Shown here piece after piece: positions 1 to 10,600 of a stretch of 64,000 nucleotides of DNA. Position numbers and translations under genes: made by a program. A model generated the notes under the pieces. It saw only the letters and a program-made list of their open reading frames with translations. It had not been told where the DNA came from and searched no databases. Every line of letters begins with the position of its first letter. Within the stretch, counting starts at the first letter, position 1. Source of the DNA: Cruorifilaria tuberocauda (taxonomy: Eukaryota > Nematoda > Chromadorea > Rhabditida > Onchocercidae); NCBI GenBank assembly GCA_013365365.1, contig JABVXU010000028.1, positions 62,001-126,000 on the forward strand. Reading direction: 5' to 3'.

Positions 1-345
1 GCATATGCCATACAAAGAATTTCGACCGGAAAATTTTTACCAAATCAACTGGAAGGAAGTTAAAAAAGAAGTACGAAAAATACACATTTTTTTGCCTCTC
101 TTCTTTTTCACATATGAGAAAAGCTACGGAAATCTAGAAAATATTTCTTAATCCAAACAATACTGTTTCACAAATTCGAAATTTTTCGGGTTTTTACGAA
201 AATAAATGAAATAAATCGTATTGAAGTAAGAAACACCGTATAGCATTCATAATTATTTTTATAAAACGAAGAAAAAATCACTGTAGAAACCGGGAAAAGG
301 AATCATGATATCAATAATCATACATAATTTGCTACACTGCTGGAA
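1..345. other. AT-rich flank, possible exon fragment
   Basis: Downstream flank of the first ZNF706-like gene. A short plus-strand reading frame begins with an ATG at position 5 and stays open for about 48 codons. Its first half is rich in charged and aromatic residues (starting MPYKEFRPENFYQINWKE) and could be the edge of an exon of a gene outside the window. I do not recognise it, and no splice structure can be confirmed. Nothing else is evident. Confidence 0.2.
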
Positions 346-967
346 TTATGATCCTTCTGCCTGATCCACCAACTCTGCCGGCAGTGGGCTCTTTGGATGC
401 TTCGATTCGAAGTGCTCCTTGTAACTCCTTTTATCCATCATCTGCGCCTGGAATAAATAAATGACTAATTGAAACTTTAGTCTGCATTATTTCAGAACAA
501 TTATCTCTTCAAGAACTTGAATTACGAGTAATAAGTCGTAGATCAAAGAATCAAGATATGAAGTTCGAACAGTTACTGTTTAGACCGAAGAGTGAAGCAT
601 GACAACTAACAAATAAAATATTACCGGATAAAAGCGACTCTCATTCCAAATAAAAAACTAAAACAGAAGAAATCTTATCAAGAATATCTTTGTTACATTT
701 TGGCAAAGCCAAGCTCTAAAATGACACTGAAATATATAGATTAATAAATTAGGACAAAATTGATAATTGTGTCAGGAGTCAAATCTATTACTGCATGAAA
801 GAATTCTCACGTAACTCACGCCACTAACTTACCATGCAAACAGTGCATTTATAGATGAGCGATTTGAGACATGCTCCTTTCTGGTCATGTCCAATCGATT
901 TCTTCAGTGCTTCCTGCTTCTTTAGATTCTTCGCTTTAGCTTGCATCTTCATATGACCACGCGTCAT
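346..967 (-). CDS. ZNF706-like C2H2 micro-protein, copy A
   Basis: Two exons, 967-833 and 447-346 (stop 348-346), encode 78 residues; the intron is phase 0 after Met45. The first 40 residues are basic and Gln/Lys-rich in the style of SERF/4F5 proteins (start MTRGHMKMQAKAKNLKKQ). One zinc finger follows: Cys41, Cys44, His57 and His62, ending in the conserved FESKHPK block and a PLPAELVD tail. Human ZNF706 has 76 residues with the same order. ZNF706 is a small nuclear/cytosolic protein linked to transcriptional repression and, through its SERF-like part, to protein aggregation. The neighbour at 1767-2540 is a tandem paralog with its intron at exactly the same codon. This copy has diverged more: the usual P-D-P after the second Cys is replaced. 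Whether it binds zinc equally well is unknown. Confidence 0.9.
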
Positions 968-1766
968 TCTTGCTGGTTTTCGATACCGGTGCTGGGAAAA
1001 GACAAATTTAAACGTTTAGTTTGGAAAAATTGATATAATTACTACGAACGTTCATAATAATACTATTAATTAGTATTCATTATGACTTCATTGAGAAACA
1101 CCGAAATCATAAATGCATATGTAAGTCTGATTATCTTAGATTTTATCATTATACAGATCTTCAAGGATAATTCAGTGTTCAGAATCACAGTTTCTTCCAT
1201 AATATATTTATGTGCTAAAATCTATGAGCAAAATGGCCAAGTATTATTGCAGTGACCTGCAGAATACTTTATGTAGCATACTAGCTAATTTAAAACATGA
1301 AACTGAATGATCCCTAAGTAAAATCCTTGGTTTAGTACCAAAAAATATAAACTGCTAAGCTTCCAAACAGAAAAAGACATCATTTATCCATTTCTTCAAC
1401 CAGTAACTGAGAACCCAAATTTACATATTACCCAATCAAAAGAAGATAATTGTTGAAATAAAGACACTGATACTATCGACTATAATTGCATAATTAAAAA
1501 GATGCACCATCAAACGAACTGTAACCATTTAATAAATTAGTACTGCCTTACACTTGCATCACTTGAAAAAAATAGTATTAATAAATTAAAAAGGAGAAAA
1601 CGGCGTATTCATAAAATATAGAGACAATGTACACGACTGCGTCAATAATGTTGCAGGAATATTGTGGTGGAAGTCGATAATATGCCAATGAGAAACACAA
1701 GTATAAGGTAATATTAGATATATCACAAATGAAAAACGCTTGTTATGCTAATATGGCCTGATCTGT
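968..1766. other. Intergenic region between ZNF706-like paralogs
   Basis: AT-rich spacer of about 800 bases between the 3' end of copy B and the start of copy A, both on the minus strand. It presumably holds the 3' UTR of copy B and the 5' region of copy A. I see no open reading frame of substance, RNA gene or repeat. Confidence 0.6.
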
Positions 1767-2540
1767 TTACACCTGAACATCAACCAATTCTGGTGGAAGA
1801 GCAGCTTTCGGATGTTTTGACTCGAAATGCTGCTTGTAGGTTTTCGGATCTGGCATCAAAGCCTGCAAAAAATATTTCCTTATGTTTGATTTTACTGATT
1901 ATGCTTCTGAGCTTGTCAGAAACTTAAGAATTAGCACCGAACCTTTTGCTGACGAATAGAATTTATTCCGAAAACTTTAAGAAAACTTGTTTAATAGATT
2001 TCGTTGGCTTTAAATATGTTGCTTAATTCCAACTAAATATGAGACTGAAACTTGAAATGATATCATAAACAGTATCAGTTTCTAATAACCTAAGACAATT
2101 AAAGATTTTTCTTAGAAAACAGTTGTTCTAAATCGTTAAAAAAAGGTTGCGATGAAAAATTAGTTCATTTCAAAATTTCATCGCAACCTTTTTTAATCCT
2201 ATTCATCCATCCGATCAACTATGATAAAACAACTTCCAAACAACTAAAAATTATAAACTTTGTATTACAAATTACACACTTTGATAAAATGGAAATCAAA
2301 CTTGAACAAATAATAATTGGAAAAATTATTCATGTAAAAAGACACATCTAACGCCTGCATCAAACTTGAGACTATGATAATTAAAATCCCAAAAGAAAAC
2401 ATTACCATACAAACTGTACATTTGTGCGTAAGTGCCTTTATAGCAGCCGCTTTCTGATCGCTTCCCTTCGACTTCTTCAATTCCTCTTGTTTCTTCAAGT
2501 TTTTTTGTTGTGACTGAAACTTCTGGTGGCCACGAGCCAT
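1767..2540 (-). CDS. ZNF706-like C2H2 micro-protein, copy B
   Basis: Two exons, 2540-2406 and 1862-1767 (stop 1769-1767), encode 76 residues, exactly the length of human ZNF706. The sequence starts MARGHQKFQSQQKNLKKQ, and the finger is C41-x2-C44-x12-H57-x4-H62 followed by PLPPELVDV-like residues (ALPPELVDV). It is closer to the vertebrate protein than copy A, keeping the M-P-D-P segment after the second cysteine. The intron is phase 0 after Met45, as in copy A. It holds a strong 21-bp hairpin (2136-2196), listed separately. Expected role: small zinc-finger/SERF-like factor. Copies A and B arose by tandem duplication in the same orientation. Confidence 0.92.
2136..2196. repeat. Intronic inverted repeat (21-bp stem, 18-nt loop)
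   Basis: The left arm (2136-2157) and right arm (2176-2196) are reverse complements over 21 bases, with one extra A in the left A-run. The paired core contains GGTTGCGATGAAA and is not simple sequence. The loop is about 18 nt. It lies inside the intron of ZNF706-like copy B. It could be a microRNA-type precursor, a mirtron-like hairpin or a tiny inverted-repeat element. Only the pairing is seen; function is unknown. Confidence 0.6.
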
Positions 2541-3998
2541 AAATTTCTCTATTTTAAAACTATCACGCTGTAAAATATCTAAGCATTAAAGAATATATGT
2601 CTTCTTTTTGGACCACATCAGCTTCCCGATTGTTTCAAACCATGAGGATGAAGAATGCTCCAGTGAAGTCGAAATAATTTCACTGCAACTGAGAATATTC
2701 GTTCCACATAACTATCAAAATATGTAATCCAAAAAGATGGTCATTACTTCTTCCCCGCATGAATTAGAAAGGATAAGAAAAATCACTTTTGCAATAAGGC
2801 AAGTAACGCCTTTAAGCTTTATAAAGTTACTGTTACAAAAATAATTTCATAAAGAATGGTTGTAAAGTGGTAAAATCTTTGAAATTGCAGCAGCAATTAA
2901 CCTCCCTACAAATGAAGAAAAGAGAATGTTTTGATCTCTTATAATTAATAATTCCACTAAAAAAAAGAAAGTGAATTAGGCGAAGTTTTCATTTAATGTC
3001 GTTAGAGAGGCCTTACTAATTGAGAACTCTAAACCTGGGAAAAACAGAAATTCTCACTTATCCTTATCATATCATAAACATTAAAATCAAGCTAATATGT
3101 ACATTCGACAAAGAAATTAATTAAAAATCAAGAATCACTACAAGATTCAAAAACATCTGTCCACTATTAATCAAGATCTCAATTTGTTTTTTAAAAATTT
3201 TCAAAATTTCACTCCGATATGTTTGTTATCTCACAATAAATAAAATTCGTTCAGAGTAACGCTACCTATCAAAAATATATACCATATGGTACAATTGCAA
3301 ATTAAAAACAGACACTGGCGGTAATAAAATAGACGGAAGAAAGATAAAGGCAAATATGGGAAGCAGCAGTAAACTCTTCTATTGGCAGTAGAAGTAACTG
3401 CACAAAAGCTAATAACATTTATTTTATATAATATATGGAAATATTTCATAAACGGCAAACAGTATAAATAAATGTAACACATTCTTGGAAATGTGCATCA
3501 TTCAGTCATTTTACCCGACGGATATGTAGATAAGAAACTATTAAGCTTATCAGAGAAATAGATCCGCAATTGCAGAAAATAAAAAATAAGTGCAGTTGAA
3601 ACTATTCAATTCATATTATTCGTCATAGGTAAGAACTCATTACTTTTCTCAAAACTTTTTACAAACAACTGCAAAACTATGACGTTAATAACAAATCCAA
3701 CTAAAAGTGAAAGGATAGTGAAGACTTATCCATTTGATGTAATTTATTTTTTATTTTTCTTTGTAAACCCTATATTTAAATCTGAAGAAGCCTATAAAAA
3801 GAAGTTACTGTAAGCAAGTAGCTTTGAAATGGTAGTAGTTAGATTTTTTTGAAATGAGACTAGTAGTTCGAAGTTAATATCATCAGAAACAACATATTCA
3901 AAGTCTGTGGGAAACTTGTAGCACAAGTTCTTCCCTCAATAACACTTGAAAGCATTAGTTCGACAAGGTTTGATTGCTGAAGCGAGGCAAGAAAAAGT
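2541..3998. other. Intergenic, AT-rich, no gene recognised
   Basis: About 1.46 kb between the ZNF706-like copy B start and the mrpl-12 stop, all minus-strand context. An 83-codon minus-strand frame at 3231-3482 has no homology I recognise, no splice support and a hydrophobic/aromatic composition typical of random AT-rich DNA. I leave it out. Nothing else is evident. Confidence 0.5.
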
Positions 3999-5240
3999 TT
4001 AGACGATTTCACAAACAGCACCTAACTTTTCAAGTTTTACTTTCAATTCTTCAGCTTCATTTTTACTCATATCTTCCTTTACTGTAGCTGGCAAGGTTTC
4101 CACAAATTTCTTCGCCTGTACCAAATTAAAACCTTCAACCAATGTACGGATTTCTTTAATTAATGGGATCTTCTTTGAATCATCAACTTTCGTTAATTTC
4201 ACCGAAAAAAACGTCTTTTGAAATGCATGAGATTTCTCCGATTTCTCTTCGTCTTCTTAAATGGAAAAAGAAAGTTTAATAAGTAGAAAAAAGCGTAAAG
4301 TTGTAAAAAATTCTTCATTTATATTGTGAAAAAATTTTTCACTTATAAGAAAAAAATGCTTTCAAAAAACTCTTGAAAACGTACCTGTAGCAGATGTAGC
4401 TCCTGTGGTGGCAAAAGACTGAGCAAAGACAGGAGCATCCGGCAAATTCAATTTCTTTTTCAACGTGCTATTCAGATCTGCTACTTCGAAAATCGTTAAA
4501 TTAGCTATTTCGTTTGCTAACTGGAGGATTCGTTCTGACACCACTTTTTCGCCATCACGGTGTGGAAGTGGCGATGGTTTCCCCGGTTCTAACGGTAGTT
4601 GGACAATTTCCTGATCAACGGCTGATCTGGAAGGTAGCTCCATCTCCTTCTCCTCATTCACGAAAGAAGCTTGTGGCTCTGTTTCTTGCTTTTTTTCTGG
4701 GATCGTGCACGTTTTTCCAACATCCCCGGACTTCTCTGCTTTTATTGAAGCTAGTTTTTTATCCTCTGAAGATTTCGTTGCCGACTTTTCTAATTGAACA
4801 GGTGCTTGCGCTGCTTCTCCTAAAACAGAAATTCATTTATTTATTTAAAAATATAGGCTTACAATAGATTGACATTTGTCCTGTTTTATTCATTTGTCTT
4901 GACTTTATTACATTTGTCTTGACTATTTTCTGATTAACTAACACAGAAGCAATAGTACAATTTCTAACACGAATCAATCAAATCACCAATTACTCATCTC
5001 TTAAAATTCAAAAGATGCTTTGATCGAATTTACTTTACTAAATAATAATACTACAAAATTGCAATTTTCACAAAAATCAGAAATTATGCTTTAAGCACTA
5101 TAAAAAAATTTTAAAAACAAGCTAACAATCATAAATAAATGATAACCTGCTGCGCGTCTCGTGTTCCTTATTAATAGTGCAAAACGACTTCGTGAAGTAA
5201 CCGCTCTTGCAAATACATTTCGCATACAAACTATTTCCAT
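3999..5240 (-). CDS. mrpl-12: Mitochondrial ribosomal protein L12 (bL12m)
   Basis: Three exons, 5240-5147, 4819-4385 and 4255-3999, encode 261 residues. The first exon is an Arg-rich, acid-free presequence after the initial MEIV, containing ARAVTSRSRFALLIRNTRR, typical of mitochondrial import. Residues about 33-110 are a Lys/Glu/Ser-rich low-complexity stretch. Then comes the L12 dimerisation domain (ILQLANEIANLTIFEVADLN), a hinge, and the C-terminal L7/L12 domain with SVKLTKVDDSKKIPLIKEIR and LVQAKKFVETLP. The protein forms the mitoribosomal stalk, recruits GTPase translation factors and can also bind mitochondrial RNA polymerase. It is longer than human MRPL12 (198 residues) because of the N-terminal insert. 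Intron 1 contains a three-copy 20-bp minisatellite. Confidence 0.93.
4873..4930. repeat. Three-copy ~20-bp tandem repeat in mrpl-12 intron 1
   Basis: Three head-to-tail units each begin CATTTGTCYTG: 4873-4890 (CATTTGTCCTGTTTTATT), 4891-4910 (CATTTGTCTTGACTTTATTA) and 4911-4930 (CATTTGTCTTGACTATTTTC). It is a short degenerate minisatellite with no further meaning visible. Confidence 0.7.
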
Positions 5241-7655
5241 ATCCTTTACTAACTGCAAGGTAAGTTAAGCAGAAAATGATACAATTACTTTATAATGTTC
5301 ATGAAAGACGTCCCTTGCTGCAACATGAAACTATGTACTCCACGCTATACTGTGCTACATTCCTTTTCTCTACTGTTCGCATAATAAATATTCTACTACT
5401 ACGCCGCAGCATGCAACCCAATCCTGCTGCAAGATACTGACTGTAGCGTGTTACTTGTTCTTGCAAAATGCAAGCCATCTATATGACTTACTCTTCGTGC
5501 AAAATAAAAGCTATAATATGTAACTTGCTTATTCTGTAATCATTAAGAACGCCCGGAAACAATCTACCTACACGACTCCCCTATAACCATAACACCATCT
5601 GCAATAATATTTAAAACGTAAATTACAGCTAACAATTCACCGAAATATACAGTAATTTAGTGATCGTTGCAAGACCGAAATGAGCCGAAAGGTGTATACG
5701 AACGGATGTTACGCCTAAATGGAATTCAAAGATATATATTTCTACGATATATATAAGGTCCTCTTCCAGGTGAAATATATAATCCTCCATAGAACGAGCA
5801 GTCAAATTGTCCAGATGATATCATTTTTCTTTTTGAAACAAATTAAGAACCATATTTGAAATCATTCCATGTATTTAAGTGTAAACTGTCGTTGAATTCC
5901 GATAACATATGGCATTCCAACTAGACCAGTAATGTAATAGATTCAAATTCAAATTGTTCTTTTTTTGAAATATACTGCTTTGATCATTAGTAAACAAACC
6001 ATTTGAATTTCATAAGATTAATTACCACAACAAAAATATACATGTTCATTGATTTACTAAATAATTTGACTTCGCAGCAATTTGATTGAAATTCATAGCA
6101 CCAATTTAGAACATAATGAGAGGACCTTATTAAAAATCGAAGAAATGCTTGCTATTTTCAATTCCTCTACTCTTTCCTTAACTCATCTTCCATTCCAGAT
6201 AATTGCTTATAGTAAAAAGCTTATAAGAAATGATAAAAATGATTACAGTGTTGTTCAGTGTCAACATAATACGTACTTCGCTAAATTAACTAGGATCAAA
6301 GTATTCAGTTGTTTTTAGTATATCAGTGTTTGAAACTAAAGTAAAATTAGGTACTTCAATGAGCATTTATTGTTACGTCGTGATATAATAATAAATTCTT
6401 ACTTCAATATATAAACATAGTATAATTATAATCACAATTTGAATTAAAATAACAATGTACAAATCATCGGAAATACATGAAAATTTACAGTAGAACAAAT
6501 GATTACATATCATTGCTGCAAAAATATCTTACATGAGCAAATTTTTCATCGATAAAAAGGACATGACATTTGTATAAAGATGAAGTCTAGTACATTAATT
6601 GTTATGAGAATCTGATCTCATAACCTAAATGTTTTTTCTTCAAAAATTATTTCAACTGGTTATCATGTTAACAGTATTATTAGAAAGGGATCTTTGTCTC
6701 TCTAGTCTCACAGTTGAGCACAACGCAAATAACACATTTTGGAAGATTTCTTGAACAGTAAGTTAATTGAAGAGAAGGCTCCTGGTAGGGTATAGAAAGT
6801 ACCATTGCGACAACTAGATATCAAAAGGATGATTTGATAAACTCACAATTCTATTATCTTCCTTAACATTCGGCACTACTGTCATTCAATCCGGAGAAAT
6901 ACAATATGTTCTTACGTTGTATGAGCTGCAATTTTATATACAATTTTATACCGGCATTAATCATTTAAACCAAAAAATACACGTAATATAGCGTAACATA
7001 CTAACATAGCCGCAGCAATAAAATATAAGTAAGTGGATATGCTAGGAATCAAACCACATTGGATTTTGGATCTATCACGCGGGATTCTCTCATTGCTTGC
7101 AGTCGTCCCAATACTTATCTAAAAGATCAATGTAACATCTACCTTGATCAAAGATATAGTACCACTGCTTAAATCCATTAACTTTAATTTTTTGTATTCC
7201 CGAATTGAAGAACAACTTATTTCCTCATGGCCTCCATTCTCCTGTGATTCTATAATTTAAGAAGTACAATAATCTAGATATGTGCTTATATAGACATCAT
7301 CTGCCCATTTCTGTCAAAGACATGAACTACATTTATAGAGGTGAATAAAACATTTGATATGATGTATGGGTTATCCAGATAGAAATCCTGCGTTACTCAG
7401 AACTCGATGATTACTCAATACCACATTCAAAATAAAAGTGGCAAGAGATATTCGACACAAGTATATGATTTGATAGATCAACATAACAATGCTTTATTTT
7501 ATCATTTTTCCAACATTTCACATACCTCTGAAAATAGTTTAAATTGTTAGCATTCATATACACTTCTGTTTAAATATTTGTAAGCATTTCGAAATTTATT
7601 AACCTTGATTTATAATTATTGATTTCAAACACTATGAAAACAGAATTGAAAATAC
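5241..7655. other. Intergenic 2.4 kb, no gene recognised
   Basis: Region between the mrpl-12 5' end and the lin-49 3' end. The part at about 5280-5560 repeats loosely related TGCTGCAA/TTGCAA words without a clean unit. A plus-strand 78-codon frame at 6082-6318 has no recognisable homology and no splice signals that extend it, so I do not call it. The lin-49 3' UTR and a possible alternative terminal exon (acceptor at 7530-7528, minus strand) lie at the right end. Confidence 0.45.
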
Positions 7656-10600
7656 TTACAAGAATGCTTTTGCTTCTCTCAATGCTTCCCGCACAGCAGG
7701 AGGATAATCTTCAGCTTTTATAGATTTAACAAGACAATACGACACGTATTTAACTGGAACCCATTGCCTGCAAAATAAAACTCCTTAGAAAAAGCAACAT
7801 CATTCAACTCTACTAAAATTTTTTGAAAAAATCATGAATAAATGTTGAAAACTTGATACGACCACATTGAAAGAATTAAATGAAAAGAATATAATTTTTC
7901 CCATGTCAAGACTATAGAGCACTTGACAGTTCAGATTATTTCTAATTTTAGTAGTAGTCGATTTTTTAGATCGATCATTGTGAACTAGAGTAAAGCAATA
8001 AATCTGAATGTTATTTGTGAGAAAACATCAATAATGGCTTGAATTAGTTCATCAAAATGTTGTATTCAACTAAACCTGTAAAAGATTTAACCAATGTAAT
8101 TTCCTTCCGATTATTTCAAATTTTATTGTAGATGGAAAAAATGAAAACTCTATTTAAATTCCTACCAATTTCTTTGACCGTCAAAATACAAGACTAAAAC
8201 ATATTGCGTGTAATCATGCGGTTTCGCGCTAAACATTTCATCTATTGGCAAATCAGCTAGCAAGACCTGAAATTATAATTTCGAAAGAAAACGTATATTC
8301 TGGCGTGTATTCTAAAATATATTCTGAGTAGTTAACCAATATTAGTGTAAACGTATAGTTTTTGGTAGCCAGATTAATACTAAAAAGAAGTCGTTAAGCA
8401 TTGAAAGTCAGATATTTGAAAACTTACTCGCATTCGTAAATCGATGACCCTACCAATTTTACGTTCATTATTTTCTGTTATCCAAACAATATCATCATGT
8501 TGAAATTCACACGCTATTTCAACTGTTTCTGCAAGATCTTTTTTGAATGAACAGTAAGACACTCATACGAAAATTCGAGTCTTCAAGATAATATATAACT
8601 ATAATGTGGTATGAAAAATATATTTGTAAGTAAAGCTAGAAAAAAAAATAATCTTGCTACTCTGATTTCTATGAGAACGAAGAGTATGGTAAATATAGGA
8701 AACAAATTTTTATAACATTTTATTGGTTCTGAACAATTTGTAATTGCAAGTCTATTGTAAACAAAATTAGAAATAATTCATATCAAGATTTTTGCAACTT
8801 ATTAAGAAATATTACCGACAGGACGTTCCGTCGGTGGTGGTGGTATTAGCCTTCGAGATTTCCTTGTGTTCCTTCGTCGTCCTCGTCGAGGAGGCACTTC
8901 ATCTTCAGCAGAACTTGATTCTTCCATTGTGGAAGTGTCTGTTGTCAAAAATTTCGGACTTTTTAATGGACTATTTCTGTAAGTCATAAATGATTCCACA
9001 GCTGAAAGTAAAAAAAGCAAAAATTGAAAGCCATAAAGAAATATCCTTACTTATATATATTTTCAAAACACACGCCATCTTCAACATGACTAACACAAGT
9101 GAAAATATAATAGCATCTATACGTATAAATTGCGATTTAATATCCACATATAACAGCATGACACGAATTGGAGAACGTAAAGAATTTATAATGGAACTAG
9201 CGATTACACTAAGATCAAGTTAGCACGAATCGAATGAGGAAATCAGGGAAGGAAGCCTGAAATCCATCATTTCACGATGGTCCTGATACCTGACTAATTT
9301 TACGTACCCAGATTATATTTAGGACGCTTTGGTGTGACGCTGTCAACGAAAGTCCGCAAAGTACGTTTCCGAGTTGATATTCTTGTTGGTACCGTTTTTT
9401 CGCCTTTTGAACTACGACATGTTGACGCCTTTTTCTGTTCAAAATCCAATCCTTCATCGTTTTCCTCCTCGTTGTCAAATTTCGAGCCTTCGATAGGTGT
9501 GTACGATATATTTGATATAGTTTTCAACAATCCATTTGCCTAATATATGAAATGAACGAATTTCTTTTCCATTGGTATCTTCTCACCGCTTTTTTTATTT
9601 CAAATTGTGACCAACTGGCAAATGAAGAATCAATGAACTGAGAAAAAATTTTCTAACAAAAATCGTACAAAGTTTCTGCTGCAGGAATAAATTTCTCATC
9701 TTTTTGCTCAAACAGCAATAAGTAGTAAATGTATTTCTTCCAATATTGCTCCTTAGTTTACTTCCTATTCTTCTATAGATATCTTTTTCCTTCTTGCGCT
9801 ATATTTTTTATGATAAAAAAAGCCATTGGTTTGCGTAGAGCAAATTTCTTTAAATATTGCTAAAAAAAATTTTTAAGTTTTTAAATATTGTAGTAAAAGT
9901 AACATTGAAATATTAATACCAAAGTGAGAGCCTGCACATCTTTTTCAGCAGTTCTAAAATATTTTAAACCAATGCGATGCAGCCGATGACCATATTTCCA
10001 GAAGAATTCATTATGTCTATTAAATGTTGAACAATTGTTCATCATTAGCGTGAAATCAGACTTGAGTTGCGAGAGATTCTTGTAATCACCTTTTGAAAGT
10101 TTCCTGTTAAAATATAGCATGCGATTTTTGTTGCGGAACTCAATATTTCTTTATTTACATCGAAGTTAATTACACCGAAAATAAGAAAGGAAAATGATGC
10201 ACTTACTTTCGCATGGTAGACAAATCCATTGGATTTTTGATAACAGTTGAATAACCAGGCACTTCCTTTTCCGTTACTGGTTTCGCAAATACCTATAATG
10301 AATATTTTCTCAATAAAACTGCAAACAAAAAGGCAAATGGAAGAAACTCAGGGTATTAAAACGAAAAATTAGCTAGCATCGATTAATATGCATAATATAA
10401 TAGAAGGACAAAAAAGGTAACTAGAAAAGGAGAAATAAAGACTTATGAATTATGGATTTCATTGATGGATGACATAATGATCCACAATCCGTTTTACTAA
10501 AAATTAACACTTCTTTTCTCATGTGGATAAAAAAATTAAGTGAAACTAATCATTTACTTTATATATACTGCAGGACTTACATCGCTGTAATCTTTGCTAG

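Noticed and set aside
6082..6318. 78-codon plus-strand frame
   Set aside because: No homology recognised, no splice extension, ordinary length for random AT-rich sequence.
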